From NCBI GenBank assembly GCA_023389595.1, contig JAEWEF010000021.1, positions 1 to 6,955 of the forward strand: a stretch of DNA of 6,955 bases. Reading direction: 5' to 3'. A program made the position numbers and the translations under genes. This document shows positions 1-5,373 of the stretch, one piece after another; positions within the stretch are counted from its first letter, which is position 1, and each line of letters begins with the position of its first letter. The notes under the pieces are model-generated. The model saw only the letters and a program-made list of their open reading frames with translations, was not told where the DNA came from and did no database searches. The DNA is from Fusobacteriota bacterium. Its GTDB lineage: Bacteria; Fusobacteriota; Fusobacteriia; Fusobacteriales; Fusobacteriaceae.

Positions 1-72
1 TAATTTTTTTATTTTCTAGTGTTTTTATTTTTTTTAATTTTTGTTGACTATTTTATAAAAAAATTTTTTTCA

Positions 73-100
73 ATTATATCACATTAGTTAAATATGTAAA
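73..100 (-). promoter_or_regulatory. Possible sigma-70 promoter reading off the left edge
   Basis: On the minus strand a TTTACA hexamer (100-95) is followed after 16 bases by a perfect TATAAT (78-73). It begins three bases after the stop codon of the ABC ATPase gene and points out of the window, so it could drive a gene that starts to the left. The surroundings are almost pure A/T, where such hexamers arise by chance, and the target gene is not visible. Confidence 0.4.
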
Positions 101-103
101 TAT

Positions 104-928
104 TTACTTTGTTTTTATTATTTTAAAATCTAAATCTAGTTTTTCTCCATATCTCAATTTATTTCTCATAGATTGCACAACGTTATCAAGCTCCGTTAAA
201 TTATCAAGTATCGCTCTTTCCTCATCTGTTATTTCTATTATTTTATCTATGCCACCATTTTTTATCACTATTCTTTTATCGCCCATAAGTGCAAGTATTG
301 GATCGTGAGTTGCCATCAGAACAATTTTATTATTTCCTATCAAAAGTTCCAAAGCTTTTTTTCTGTCTATGCCTGCATTTTCAATTTCATCTATCAAAAC
401 TATTGGTGACTTACTAAGTATTGCCGTATCGGCTATCATCAAAGCTCTCGATTGCCCGCCGCTCAAACTTGTAACAGGTGTGTTGATAGAAAATTTTTCG
501 CCGGCCAAATCGTTTGCACAGTTATAAATTTTTTCAATTACATTTTCCCTATCCAAGACCATTCTGCTTTCAGCGTGCAAGTCGATAAATTCTTTTACTG
601 TTAGGTCCATTACAAAATTCATATTTTGAGAAAGCTGTGCAACAAGTTTATAACTTGGTGAAAATCTCTTTTTTTTATCAACGGCTTCATTATTTACAAG
701 TATGTACCTCTTTGTAGGAGTATCCCCTTGAGCACCCCACTCTATATCCGCAAGCAACCTACTTTTCCCTGAACCTGTTGGTCCAACTATTGAAATTATT
801 TCTCCAGATTTTATTGTAAATTCTCCAAAGTTTTCTTTTTCTCCGTACTTATTATATCCAGCAACTATTTTTACTTCACTTACCTTGTCTTCAGTAACTC
901 CAAGTATATCTAATAAATCTAAATCCAT
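104..928 (-). CDS. Stand-alone ABC-type ATPase, third gene of a permease-less operon
   Basis: This is a single ABC nucleotide-binding domain of 274 residues with no membrane segments or signal peptide. The motifs are in order: Walker A GPTGSGKS (49-56), Q-loop region around Q98-Q101, signature LSGGQ (155-159), Walker B IVLIDE with catalytic E181 (176-181) and switch histidine H208 in MATHD. The D-loop reads ENAGID instead of the usual SALD type. The C-terminal 50 residues or so are charged and do not look like a regulatory domain I know. It lies 19 bases after the GTPase gene. Its GAGGAG ribosome binding site (936-941 region) sits about 12 bases from the ATG, a long spacing that may mean weaker translation or coupling to the upstream gene. 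No permease gene accompanies it, so ordinary transport is doubtful; a mechanochemical role in cofactor or protein handling is an inference. The ATPase assignment is firm, the function unknown. Confidence 0.9.
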   Translation of the reverse strand: MDLDLLDILGVTEDKVSEVKIVAGYNKYGEKENFGEFTIKSGEIISIVGPTGSGKSRLLADIEWGAQGDTPTKRYILVNNEAVDKKKRFSPSYKLVAQLSQNMNFVMDLTVKEFIDLHAESRMVLDRENVIEKIYNCANDLAGEKFSINTPVTSLSGGQSRALMIADTAILSKSPIVLIDEIENAGIDRKKALELLIGNNKIVLMATHDPILALMGDKRIVIKNGGIDKIIEITDEERAILDNLTELDNVVQSMRNKLRYGEKLDLDFKIIKTK

Positions 929-947
929 CGCTTCCGTAATCTCCTCA

Positions 948-1640
948 TTATTTATCTAAATTTATCTTTCTTATATTTCCAAGTTGATAGCTATCTCCTA
1001 TTCTAGTTTCACCTAAGCAGTAAGAGCAAACTGCTGAAGGCAAAGGAAATCTCAATTTTCTTTCGTGAACAGTTTTGATTTCTTCATTTTCTTCTAAAAC
1101 AAGTTCTGAAAATTCATAAGTTCCCTGACCAGTTAATCCATTAACGTGAACTATGTCAGCTTTTGGGTTTACCATTTGCACCCTTGATGCAAAAACTTCT
1201 CTTTCAGCCTGAGAAACTATATCTCCCTTAGTTATAACAACAACATCTGCAAGCTTTAGCATAGGTCCAATTTTTTTTGGAGTATTTATACCACTTAGAT
1301 TGTCTATGACACAAACTGCTTTTATTTGTTTTAGATAAGGTGAACATCTGTTGCAAAGTCCTGCACTTTCTGTTATTAACAAGTCCAAATTATTTTCTAT
1401 GCCCCACTGTGTAACTTCTTCTATATTACTTGCAAAATAGTGATCGGGACAAACTGAATTGGAAAGTCCTTTTTTTACTAAAATTCCCGCTTTTTTATAT
1501 AGCATATCGTCGTCCGTGTAAAGACAATCAAATTTTACTATACCAACTTTTAAATTTTTTTCCTTAAAATTTTCCATGGCCTTTAAAATTAAAGAAGTCT
1601 TTCCTGATGATGGCGGTCCAGATACTGTTATTAATTTCAT
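948..1640 (-). CDS. HypB/UreG-like SIMIBI GTPase with two CxxC motifs
   Basis: This 230-residue P-loop NTPase resembles the nickel-chaperone GTPases HypB and UreG and the CobW group. Walker A is GPPSSGKTS (8-16). The strand DLLITESAGLC (86-96) corresponds to the Walker B/G3 region where HypB and UreG have a conserved Glu. TKGD (137-140) sits where the base-specificity motif NKxD is expected. C96-x-x-C99 follows the G3 strand directly, and a second pair, C205-x-x-C208, lies near the C-terminus; C64 lies in a CPDH context. Such cysteines suggest binding of a metal or Fe-S cluster, possibly at a dimer interface, but no ligand can be proven from sequence. The ATG overlaps the TGA of the upstream binding-protein gene by four bases (ATGA), with an AAGGTG ribosome binding site seven bases upstream, so translation is probably coupled. 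Known HypB and UreG sit beside hydrogenase or urease genes; none is visible here. It is likely a maturation or insertion GTPase for an unidentified metalloenzyme. Confidence 0.85.
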   Translation of the reverse strand: MKLITVSGPPSSGKTSLILKAMENFKEKNLKVGIVKFDCLYTDDDMLYKKAGILVKKGLSNSVCPDHYFASNIEEVTQWGIENNLDLLITESAGLCNRCSPYLKQIKAVCVIDNLSGINTPKKIGPMLKLADVVVITKGDIVSQAEREVFASRVQMVNPKADIVHVNGLTGQGTYEFSELVLEENEEIKTVHERKLRFPLPSAVCSYCLGETRIGDSYQLGNIRKINLDK

Positions 1641-2800
1641 CTTTTCACACCTTCTTCAAAAACTTTTTTACACTCTTCAATTTTTTCTCCTATATCATTT
1701 GAGTAAATAAAATCCCAACCAACCCATTGGAATTTTTTTCCAGTTGTAGGATTTTTTACATCGGGATTTACGCTAGGAAACAATCCTTGACTCGCTATCA
1801 TTTGACCAACTTCCGCCCCACTCATAAAGTCTATAACTTTTTGCAATTCTTCTTTTTTATCAGCCTTAGTCAACATAAAGATTGGAGAAATTATTGCCCC
1901 CTCTTTAGGCCATACAACTTTTTTAATTCCACCCTCAGGTATCATTTTAGAAAAGAAGTACGGCATGATAGTAACAAGAGGCTCAGTTGATTCAACCATT
2001 TGTGCTGGATGAAGATTTGATAAGAAATTTTTGCTAAGAGATTTTATACCATCCATACCAAACATTTTATATATGTGTATAAGTATAGAGTTAAACAAAT
2101 CGAAATCTGATATAGGTAACGAAACAGAATTTTCGTATTCTGGTTTTAACAAGTCTTCCCATGATTCAGGTATTTTTCTTCCGTTTAAAGCTTTTTGGTT
2201 TACTATGAAAACTGCCGGTACAACTGCTATCATAGAATAATCTCCATGTGGATCCTTCAATGAAATTTCATCGTTTTCAAAATCTTTATTATAATGTTCT
2301 ATGCCGGTTAAATCTTTAAAAACTCCTTGTTCCTTAAATTTTCCGATTAACTTTTTATCAAAAAATAGATCGAAACCTGCCGACATAAACATATCCGCTA
2401 AATCATCAACATTTTCATCTTTTCTTACACTTTCTTTTATCCAATCAAGTCCTGCGGATGCAGCTTTTAATTCATAGTCAATATTTACATCCTTATTTTT
2501 TTCTAAAAAATTCTCAAATCCCTCAAGCAGAGGTATTCTTACAGGACATGGTAAAAGCCCTAAAATTTTTGCCTCTCCCTTTTCTTTTTCAACTGTAGTT
2601 ATTGATTGTTCAAGCATTTCCATAAAAATATTTACATCTTCTTTTTTTATAACCATTATTTTTTCTAATGATAAATCCTTTAATTTTTCAAGGACTTCTT
2701 GTTGTTCAAGCCCATTAAATCCAGAATTTTTAAAAACTGTTAAAGTTTCTGGATATTTTTTGATAATTTCAGGTATAGTCATTTCTTTTCTGATAAGCAT
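1637..2800 (-). CDS. Cytoplasmic binding-protein-like protein with DUF1858-like N-terminus
   Basis: The protein has 387 residues from the ATG at 2800. Residues 7-65 or so resemble the DUF1858 / ScdA-N type helical domain (pattern TIPEIIKKYPE...FKNSGF), but the CxxC that many members carry is missing: the stretch after the Gly-Phe reads NGLEQQ. Residues from about 78 onward look like a type 2 periplasmic binding protein of the iron/polyamine class: ILGLLPCPVRIPLLEGF at the start, PESWEDLLKPEY near the middle (a typical hinge-side motif), and a closing lobe containing FMSGAEVGQ. There is no signal peptide or lipobox, so it should stay in the cytosol, unlike true transporter binding proteins. 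C85 in LLPCPVR is a conspicuous residue near the predicted ligand cleft. It is the first gene of the operon with the GTPase and ABC ATPase. A GTG nine bases upstream is in frame but lies within the AAAGGTGG ribosome binding site, so ATG is preferred. The ligand is unknown; a metal, metal chelate or cofactor is a guess. Confidence 0.82.
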   Translation of the reverse strand: MLIRKEMTIPEIIKKYPETLTVFKNSGFNGLEQQEVLEKLKDLSLEKIMVIKKEDVNIFMEMLEQSITTVEKEKGEAKILGLLPCPVRIPLLEGFENFLEKNKDVNIDYELKAASAGLDWIKESVRKDENVDDLADMFMSAGFDLFFDKKLIGKFKEQGVFKDLTGIEHYNKDFENDEISLKDPHGDYSMIAVVPAVFIVNQKALNGRKIPESWEDLLKPEYENSVSLPISDFDLFNSILIHIYKMFGMDGIKSLSKNFLSNLHPAQMVESTEPLVTIMPYFFSKMIPEGGIKKVVWPKEGAIISPIFMLTKADKKEELQKVIDFMSGAEVGQMIASQGLFPSVNPDVKNPTTGKKFQWVGWDFIYSNDIGEKIEECKKVFEEGVKR

Positions 2801-2805
2801 ATTAT

Positions 2806-2813
2806 CCACCTTT
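2806..2813 (-). promoter_or_regulatory. Ribosome binding site fixing the start of the binding-protein-like gene
   Basis: AAAGGTGG on the minus strand ends five bases before the ATG at 2800. The in-frame GTG at 2809-2807 is itself part of this motif and has no ribosome binding site at usable distance, so the shorter protein is the better call. Confidence 0.7.
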
Positions 2814-2844
2814 CTATCTTTAATTAAATTATATTCCTAGTAAT

Positions 2845-2873
2845 AATTTATAATATTTGATTTATTTAGTCAA
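2845..2873 (-). promoter_or_regulatory. Probable promoter of the three-gene operon
   Basis: A near-consensus -35 TTGACT (2873-2868) faces the operon on the minus strand. The -10 is less clear: TATAAA (2852-2847) gives a 15-base spacer and TAAATT (2850-2845) gives 17. A further TATAAT-like stretch lies closer to the gene (around 2830) without a convincing -35. The -35 is good; the -10 choice is uncertain because the region is nearly pure A/T. Confidence 0.5.
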
Positions 2874-2927
2874 CTTTTTTATTTTATTATAAAAAAGTTT
2901 TTAAGTATAATAATATATAAAATAAAC

Positions 2928-2956
2928 TTGAATTTTTATTCTTTTTGTGCTTTAAT
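2928..2956 (+). promoter_or_regulatory. Extended -10 promoter of the small secreted-protein gene
   Basis: TTGAAT (2928-2933) is followed after 17 bases by TTTAAT (2951-2956), preceded by TGC (2948-2950), which makes an extended -10. Transcription would begin near 2963 and give a leader of about 40 bases ending in GGAGG (2991-2995), seven bases from the ATG. The leader holds a short imperfect hairpin (TATCT/AGATA, 2961-2974). Confidence 0.65.
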
Positions 2957-3002
2957 GTGTTATCTATGAAGATAGATGATTTAACAAACTGGAGGTTATA
3001 TT

Positions 3003-3470
3003 ATGAAAAAATTATTAACTATGCTATCTTTGGTTTTTACTTTAGCTTTATTCTCTGCTACATCTTTTGCGGCAACTCCTGCGAAAACAAATCAAGCTGT
3101 AGTAAATGAAAAGCAAATAACTAAATTACCAACACCTATTCCTGCAATAGTTACTGAAGATACATTTATAGTCACTAACCATGACGATGCTCACAAAATC
3201 TTGACTTTCTTAAAAAATAATGACGAAAAAGGTTTTAACACTTTTTTTGATAGTCTATTAAAAGCTGATAAAGCTGGTGCTATACAAAAAGGTGCTTTAA
3301 TTAACGTTGTTGCCCACGACGCATACTACGCTCAATTTTCTGTTCCAGAAATTAAAGAGCCTTTATGGGTGCTACAAGTATTTTTAGCCGATCCTAATGC
3401 AGTTACTGCTCCGGCTACAAATAATAACAACAAAACTAATACTAAAACTAACACAAAAACTAAAAAATAA
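3003..3470 (+). CDS. Small secreted protein of unknown function
   Basis: This 155-residue protein has a clear Sec signal peptide: MKK, a hydrophobic core LLTMLSLVFTLALF, then SATSFA with probable cleavage after A23. The mature part starts with a Thr/Ala/Pro/Lys-rich linker (24-46). A compact region of about 80 residues (52-133) follows, with alternating hydrophobic and charged residues such as TEDTFIVTNHDDAHKIL and LWVLQVFLAD. The tail (about 138-155) is made almost only of Thr, Asn and Lys. There are no cysteines in the mature protein, no lipobox and no transmembrane segment besides the signal, so it is likely periplasmic, surface-attached through other molecules, or released. It is the only plus-strand gene in the window, with its own promoter, a strong GGAGG site and a terminator, so it is a single-gene unit. 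I do not recognise its family. The Thr/Asn/Lys tail could be a flexible spacer. Confidence 0.85.
   Translation: MKKLLTMLSLVFTLALFSATSFAATPAKTNQAVVNEKQITKLPTPIPAIVTEDTFIVTNHDDAHKILTFLKNNDEKGFNTFFDSLLKADKAGAIQKGALINVVAHDAYYAQFSVPEIKEPLWVLQVFLADPNAVTAPATNNNNKTNTKTNTKTKK
3418..3467 (+). repeat. Low-complexity repeat coding the Thr/Asn/Lys tail
   Basis: The last 50 or so coding bases are degenerate repeats of AAC, AAT, ACT and AAA codons, giving NNNNK followed by TNTKTNTKTK. The six-base-multiple unit coding TNTK occurs at least twice in tandem. Tracts like this can change length by slippage in whole codons, so tail length may vary between strains; that variation is an inference. Confidence 0.6.
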
Positions 3471-3484
3471 TAAATAACAAAATT

Positions 3485-3514
3485 AAAAAAAGCCACTAAA
3501 ACTAGTGGCTTTTT
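3485..3514. terminator. Bidirectional intrinsic terminator between convergent genes
   Basis: A perfect 12-bp stem (3487-3498 pairing with 3503-3514, core AGCCACTA/TAGTGGCT) with loop AAAC. It is followed by a T-run on the plus strand (3510-3514, then ATTT) and by seven Ts on the minus strand (3491-3485). It starts 14 bases after the stop of the secreted-protein gene and lies 10 bases beyond the stop of sirC-ridA, so it serves both. Confidence 0.93.
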
Positions 3515-3524
3515 ATTTAATCAA

Positions 3525-3902
3525 TTATTTAGTAGCTATAACTTCAATTTCAACTAAAACATCTTTAGGCAATCTTGCAACTTCAACGCAAGCTCTTGCA
3601 GGTTTCACTTCACCTAAATATTCAGAATAAACTGCATTTATTTTTGCAAAATCGTTCATATCTTTAATAAATACTGTTGCTTTAACTACATCTTTAAAAT
3701 CGTAGCCAGCTCCTCTAAGTATAGCTCCAACATTTTCTAAAGATTGTTTTGTTTGAGCTTCAACTCCTCCTTCAACTATTTCCATAGTTTCAGGTACGAA
3801 AGGAACTTGCCCAGAAACATAAAGAACTCCATTAGCTTCAATAGCTTGTGAATAAGGTCCTATTGCAGATGGTGCATTTGGTGTACTAATTACTCTTTTC
3901 AT
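3525..3902 (-). CDS. ridA: RidA translated separately from the internal start
   Basis: Starting at the internal ATG at 3902 gives 125 residues, the normal length of a free-standing RidA, beginning MKRVISTPNAPSAIGPY as in single-domain members. AAAGGAG lies eight bases upstream. RidA acts as a trimer with active sites between subunits, which favours at least some free protein. This entry lies in the same frame as, and wholly inside, the fused gene; it is an alternative or additional product, not a second locus. Confidence 0.6.
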   Translation of the reverse strand: MKRVISTPNAPSAIGPYSQAIEANGVLYVSGQVPFVPETMEIVEGGVEAQTKQSLENVGAILRGAGYDFKDVVKATVFIKDMNDFAKINAVYSEYLGEVKPARACVEVARLPKDVLVEIEVIATK

Positions 3903-4367
3903 ATTATCTTCTCCTTTTAATAAAAATTTTATTTTTTCTCTTAATTGTTTTGATTTATTTGGATTTCCATACGCAGAAATTCCAATCTGACACTCATCAT
4001 CTTCATAAATACTACACATCCTAACATCTAAATTTAACTTAGAGCTAGCATTATTTACTAACACGTTTGCATTTTTGCAAAGTTTTACTATTCTATCATT
4101 TTCACTCACATCGTCGGTAGCAGTTACGACTAAAAAAACTTTTTCCAGCATAGTTTCACTAAAAAATGTATTTTCATAAATTTTTAAATTGTTAAATGTT
4201 TTTTCTAAATTCGAAAAATCTGCACGCCTATCTTTTGTAATAACAGTAACATTTGCCCCGTACCTCAAAAAAGTTTTTGCTTTTCTGAAAGCAACATTTC
4301 CACCACCAACTATAAGCACATTTTTATTTTCTAAATCCACGAACAAGGGTAAAAATAATTTATTCAT
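3525..4367 (-). CDS. Fused precorrin-2 dehydrogenase (SirC) and RidA enamine/imine deaminase
   Basis: This is one uninterrupted frame of 280 codons. Residues 1-155 are a SirC/Met8p/CysG-N type domain, which oxidises precorrin-2 to sirohydrochlorin with NAD+. It shows the Rossmann motif VLIVGGGNVAFRKAKTF (17-33), GANVTVIT (37-44), VVTATDD (80-86, with the Asp implicated in catalysis in CysG/Met8p) and the helical end ISAYGNPNKSKQLREKI (130-146). The sirohaem ferrochelatase/methylase parts of CysG are absent. Residues 156-280 are a full-length RidA, which hydrolyses 2-aminoacrylate and related imines: TPNAPSAIGPYSQA (162-175), SGQVPF (185-190), PARACVEVARLPKD (256-269, R258 the substrate-carboxylate Arg) and VEIEVIA at the end. 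No linker separates the domains. The start at 4367 (AAGGAA five bases upstream) is preferred: the longer frame to 4430 would run through a promoter and a terminator hairpin. Both domains are firm; whether they work as one fused protein is uncertain (see the internal ribosome site). Confidence 0.88.
   Translation of the reverse strand: MNKLFLPLFVDLENKNVLIVGGGNVAFRKAKTFLRYGANVTVITKDRRADFSNLEKTFNNLKIYENTFFSETMLEKVFLVVTATDDVSENDRIVKLCKNANVLVNNASSKLNLDVRMCSIYEDDECQIGISAYGNPNKSKQLREKIKFLLKGEDNMKRVISTPNAPSAIGPYSQAIEANGVLYVSGQVPFVPETMEIVEGGVEAQTKQSLENVGAILRGAGYDFKDVVKATVFIKDMNDFAKINAVYSEYLGEVKPARACVEVARLPKDVLVEIEVIATK
3911..3917 (-). promoter_or_regulatory. Internal ribosome binding site at the SirC/RidA junction
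   Basis: AAAGGAG on the minus strand is spaced eight bases from the ATG at 3902, as strong as most other sites in this window. Read in frame it encodes the end of the SirC part (Lys-Gly-Glu). It looks like the intergenic signal of a formerly or still separate ridA gene. Confidence 0.7.
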
Positions 4368-4385
4368 TTTTTTCCTTTTTGATTT

Positions 4386-4394
4386 ATTATAACA
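4386..4394 (-). promoter_or_regulatory. Extended -10 promoter of sirC-ridA
   Basis: TGTTATAAT (4394-4386) on the minus strand is a perfect TATAAT with the TGn extension. The -35 position (about 4409-4414, GGTGCA) is poor and lies inside the terminator hairpin of the upstream gene. Transcription would start near 4379, leaving a leader of only about 12 bases that holds the AAGGAA site before the ATG at 4367. Confidence 0.65.
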
Positions 4395-4399
4395 TATTG

Positions 4400-4430
4400 A
4401 AAAAAAATTGCACCTAAAAATTAGGTGCAA
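4400..4430 (-). terminator. Intrinsic terminator of the outer-membrane protein gene
   Basis: A perfect 10-bp stem (4430-4421 with 4417-4408, arms TTGCACCTAA and TTAGGTGCAA) and a three-base loop are followed on the minus strand by eight Ts (4407-4400). It starts 18 bases past the stop codon. On the plus strand the flanking T-run is only broken (AATTTTT), so it acts mainly on the minus strand. Confidence 0.92.
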
Positions 4431-4448
4431 AATTTTTAAATTGTTAAA

Positions 4449-5267
4449 TTATAAATCGAAAGAAATTTTTGTTGTTGCTCCAAGTCCTCTGATAGGGCTG
4501 TAATTAATTTCTGCTCCCGCCTTAATTCCATCAGCAATTTCTTTAGTGAACCCTACTCCACCGTTAAAAGAAATTCCAGAATTTCTAGTATTAACACTTA
4601 CTTTTCCAGCTCCGTCTTGAACTTTATATTCGTCCTTAAGAGTTAACTTCGCTTGTAATTTTCCATAAACATCAAGTCCATAAGTTTCTTCATAGAAACT
4701 CACTTTAGCAGAACCTAAAATTCCCCCTCTAACTTTTCCGTCCTTGTTAAGAATTACATCTTCGGCCTTGCCTATTTGTTTTTCTGGAGTCCAAGTTGCA
4801 AAAGCTCCTGCCTCAGCATAAAGATTTATTCCGTCTTCCAACTCAAAATTTTGTCCCACACCAAGATAAGCATCAAAATTTGATTTTGACACGTAACCGT
4901 CAGGGTTAGATTGTCTGTATCTAGCAAAAGCATTAAAAATTTTATATCTTGCTTGAGCTCCTAGAGCAAATCCCTCTATATCTCCTCTATCGTATTCAAC
5001 AAAAGCTCCTGCTCTTGTTTCGTCTCCAAGTGTAAGGTTAACTCCTAATTTTGCTCCGTTAATATATCTTAATGATTTTTCTTTATTGCTTGATCCTGCA
5101 AAATTTACATCTAAATAAGCGTCTTCGTCAAAATTTTGCATAACGCTGAAATCTAATTTCCCATAGTCTTTTGCAGCCTTTTCATATTTGTCTAAAACTC
5201 CTTCTGCAAAAGCTTGTCCAGAAATTAAAATTGCCGCTCCTATTAAAGCTATTTTTAAATTTTTCAT
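4449..5267 (-). CDS. Probable outer-membrane beta-barrel protein
   Basis: This 272-residue protein has a Sec signal peptide (MKNLKIALIGAAILISGQAFA, cleavage after A21). The mature part of 251 residues has no hydrophobic helix. It shows repeated amphipathic strands of alternating residues with Gly and aromatic borders, for example AKLGVNLTLG (72-81), AGAFVEYDRG (86-95), ALGAQARYKI (101-110), FDAYLGVGQNF (131-141), INLYAEAGAFATW (147-159) and GISFNGGVGF (231-240). The final strand TTKISFDL is close to the C-terminal signature of barrel proteins, though it ends in Leu rather than Phe. A barrel of about 10-12 strands would fit the length. There are no cysteines. It has its own promoter, a strong AGGAGG site six bases from the ATG, and a terminator. 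Its place between hemL and sirC-ridA might suggest tetrapyrrole or nutrient passage, but nothing in the sequence shows a ligand. I do not recognise a named porin. Confidence 0.82.
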   Translation of the reverse strand: MKNLKIALIGAAILISGQAFAEGVLDKYEKAAKDYGKLDFSVMQNFDEDAYLDVNFAGSSNKEKSLRYINGAKLGVNLTLGDETRAGAFVEYDRGDIEGFALGAQARYKIFNAFARYRQSNPDGYVSKSNFDAYLGVGQNFELEDGINLYAEAGAFATWTPEKQIGKAEDVILNKDGKVRGGILGSAKVSFYEETYGLDVYGKLQAKLTLKDEYKVQDGAGKVSVNTRNSGISFNGGVGFTKEIADGIKAGAEINYSPIRGLGATTKISFDL

Positions 5268-5311
5268 TTTTTACCTCCTCGTACATTTTAAATAATTAGT
5301 ACTATGCACTT

Positions 5312-5340
5312 ACAATAGCATATTTTTTTTTATTTTGCAA
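5312..5340 (-). promoter_or_regulatory. Promoter of the outer-membrane protein gene
   Basis: On the minus strand TTGCAA (5340-5335) and TATTGT (5317-5312) are 17 bases apart, with TGC directly before the -10 as an extended element and an A-rich spacer. Transcription would start near 5305 and give a leader of about 38 bases containing GAGGAGGT (5280-5273). Confidence 0.75.
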
Positions 5341-5373
5341 ATATACGACTGTTTTTAATAATAATATAATTTT

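Noticed and set aside
57..70. Palindrome of seven As and seven Ts as a terminator for the ABC ATPase gene
   Set aside because: A hairpin of only A-U pairs without a real loop would be very weak, and such runs are expected in DNA this AT-rich.
44..79. Plus-strand promoter starting at TTGACT near the left end
   Set aside because: No acceptable -10 lies 16-18 bases downstream, and no plus-strand gene follows.
1727..2240. Plus-strand open frames of 87 and 69 codons
   Set aside because: They lie antisense to the binding-protein-like gene, have no ribosome binding site, and their Phe/Ser/Asn-rich products are typical of the reverse complement of Lys/Glu-rich coding sequence.
2961..2976. Small inverted repeat (TATCT/AGATA) in the leader of the secreted-protein gene as an operator or riboswitch
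   Set aside because: Five base pairs with a four-base loop is too short and A/T-rich to separate from chance, and no known riboswitch core is present.
2801..3002. Cobalamin, nickel or metal riboswitch, or small RNA, in the divergent intergenic region
   Set aside because: The region is almost pure A/T with no conserved boxes or GC-containing stems; only promoters and ribosome binding sites can be supported.
4189..4392. Plus-strand frame of 67 codons antisense to the SirC part
   Set aside because: It ends in the sirC promoter and is Phe-rich low-complexity sequence mirroring the Lys-rich coding strand.
4368..4430. N-terminal extension of 21 codons on the SirC-RidA protein
   Set aside because: The extra codons run through the upstream terminator hairpin and the TATAAT box, show no relation to SirC N-termini, and lack a ribosome binding site; the family begins close to the ATG at 4367.
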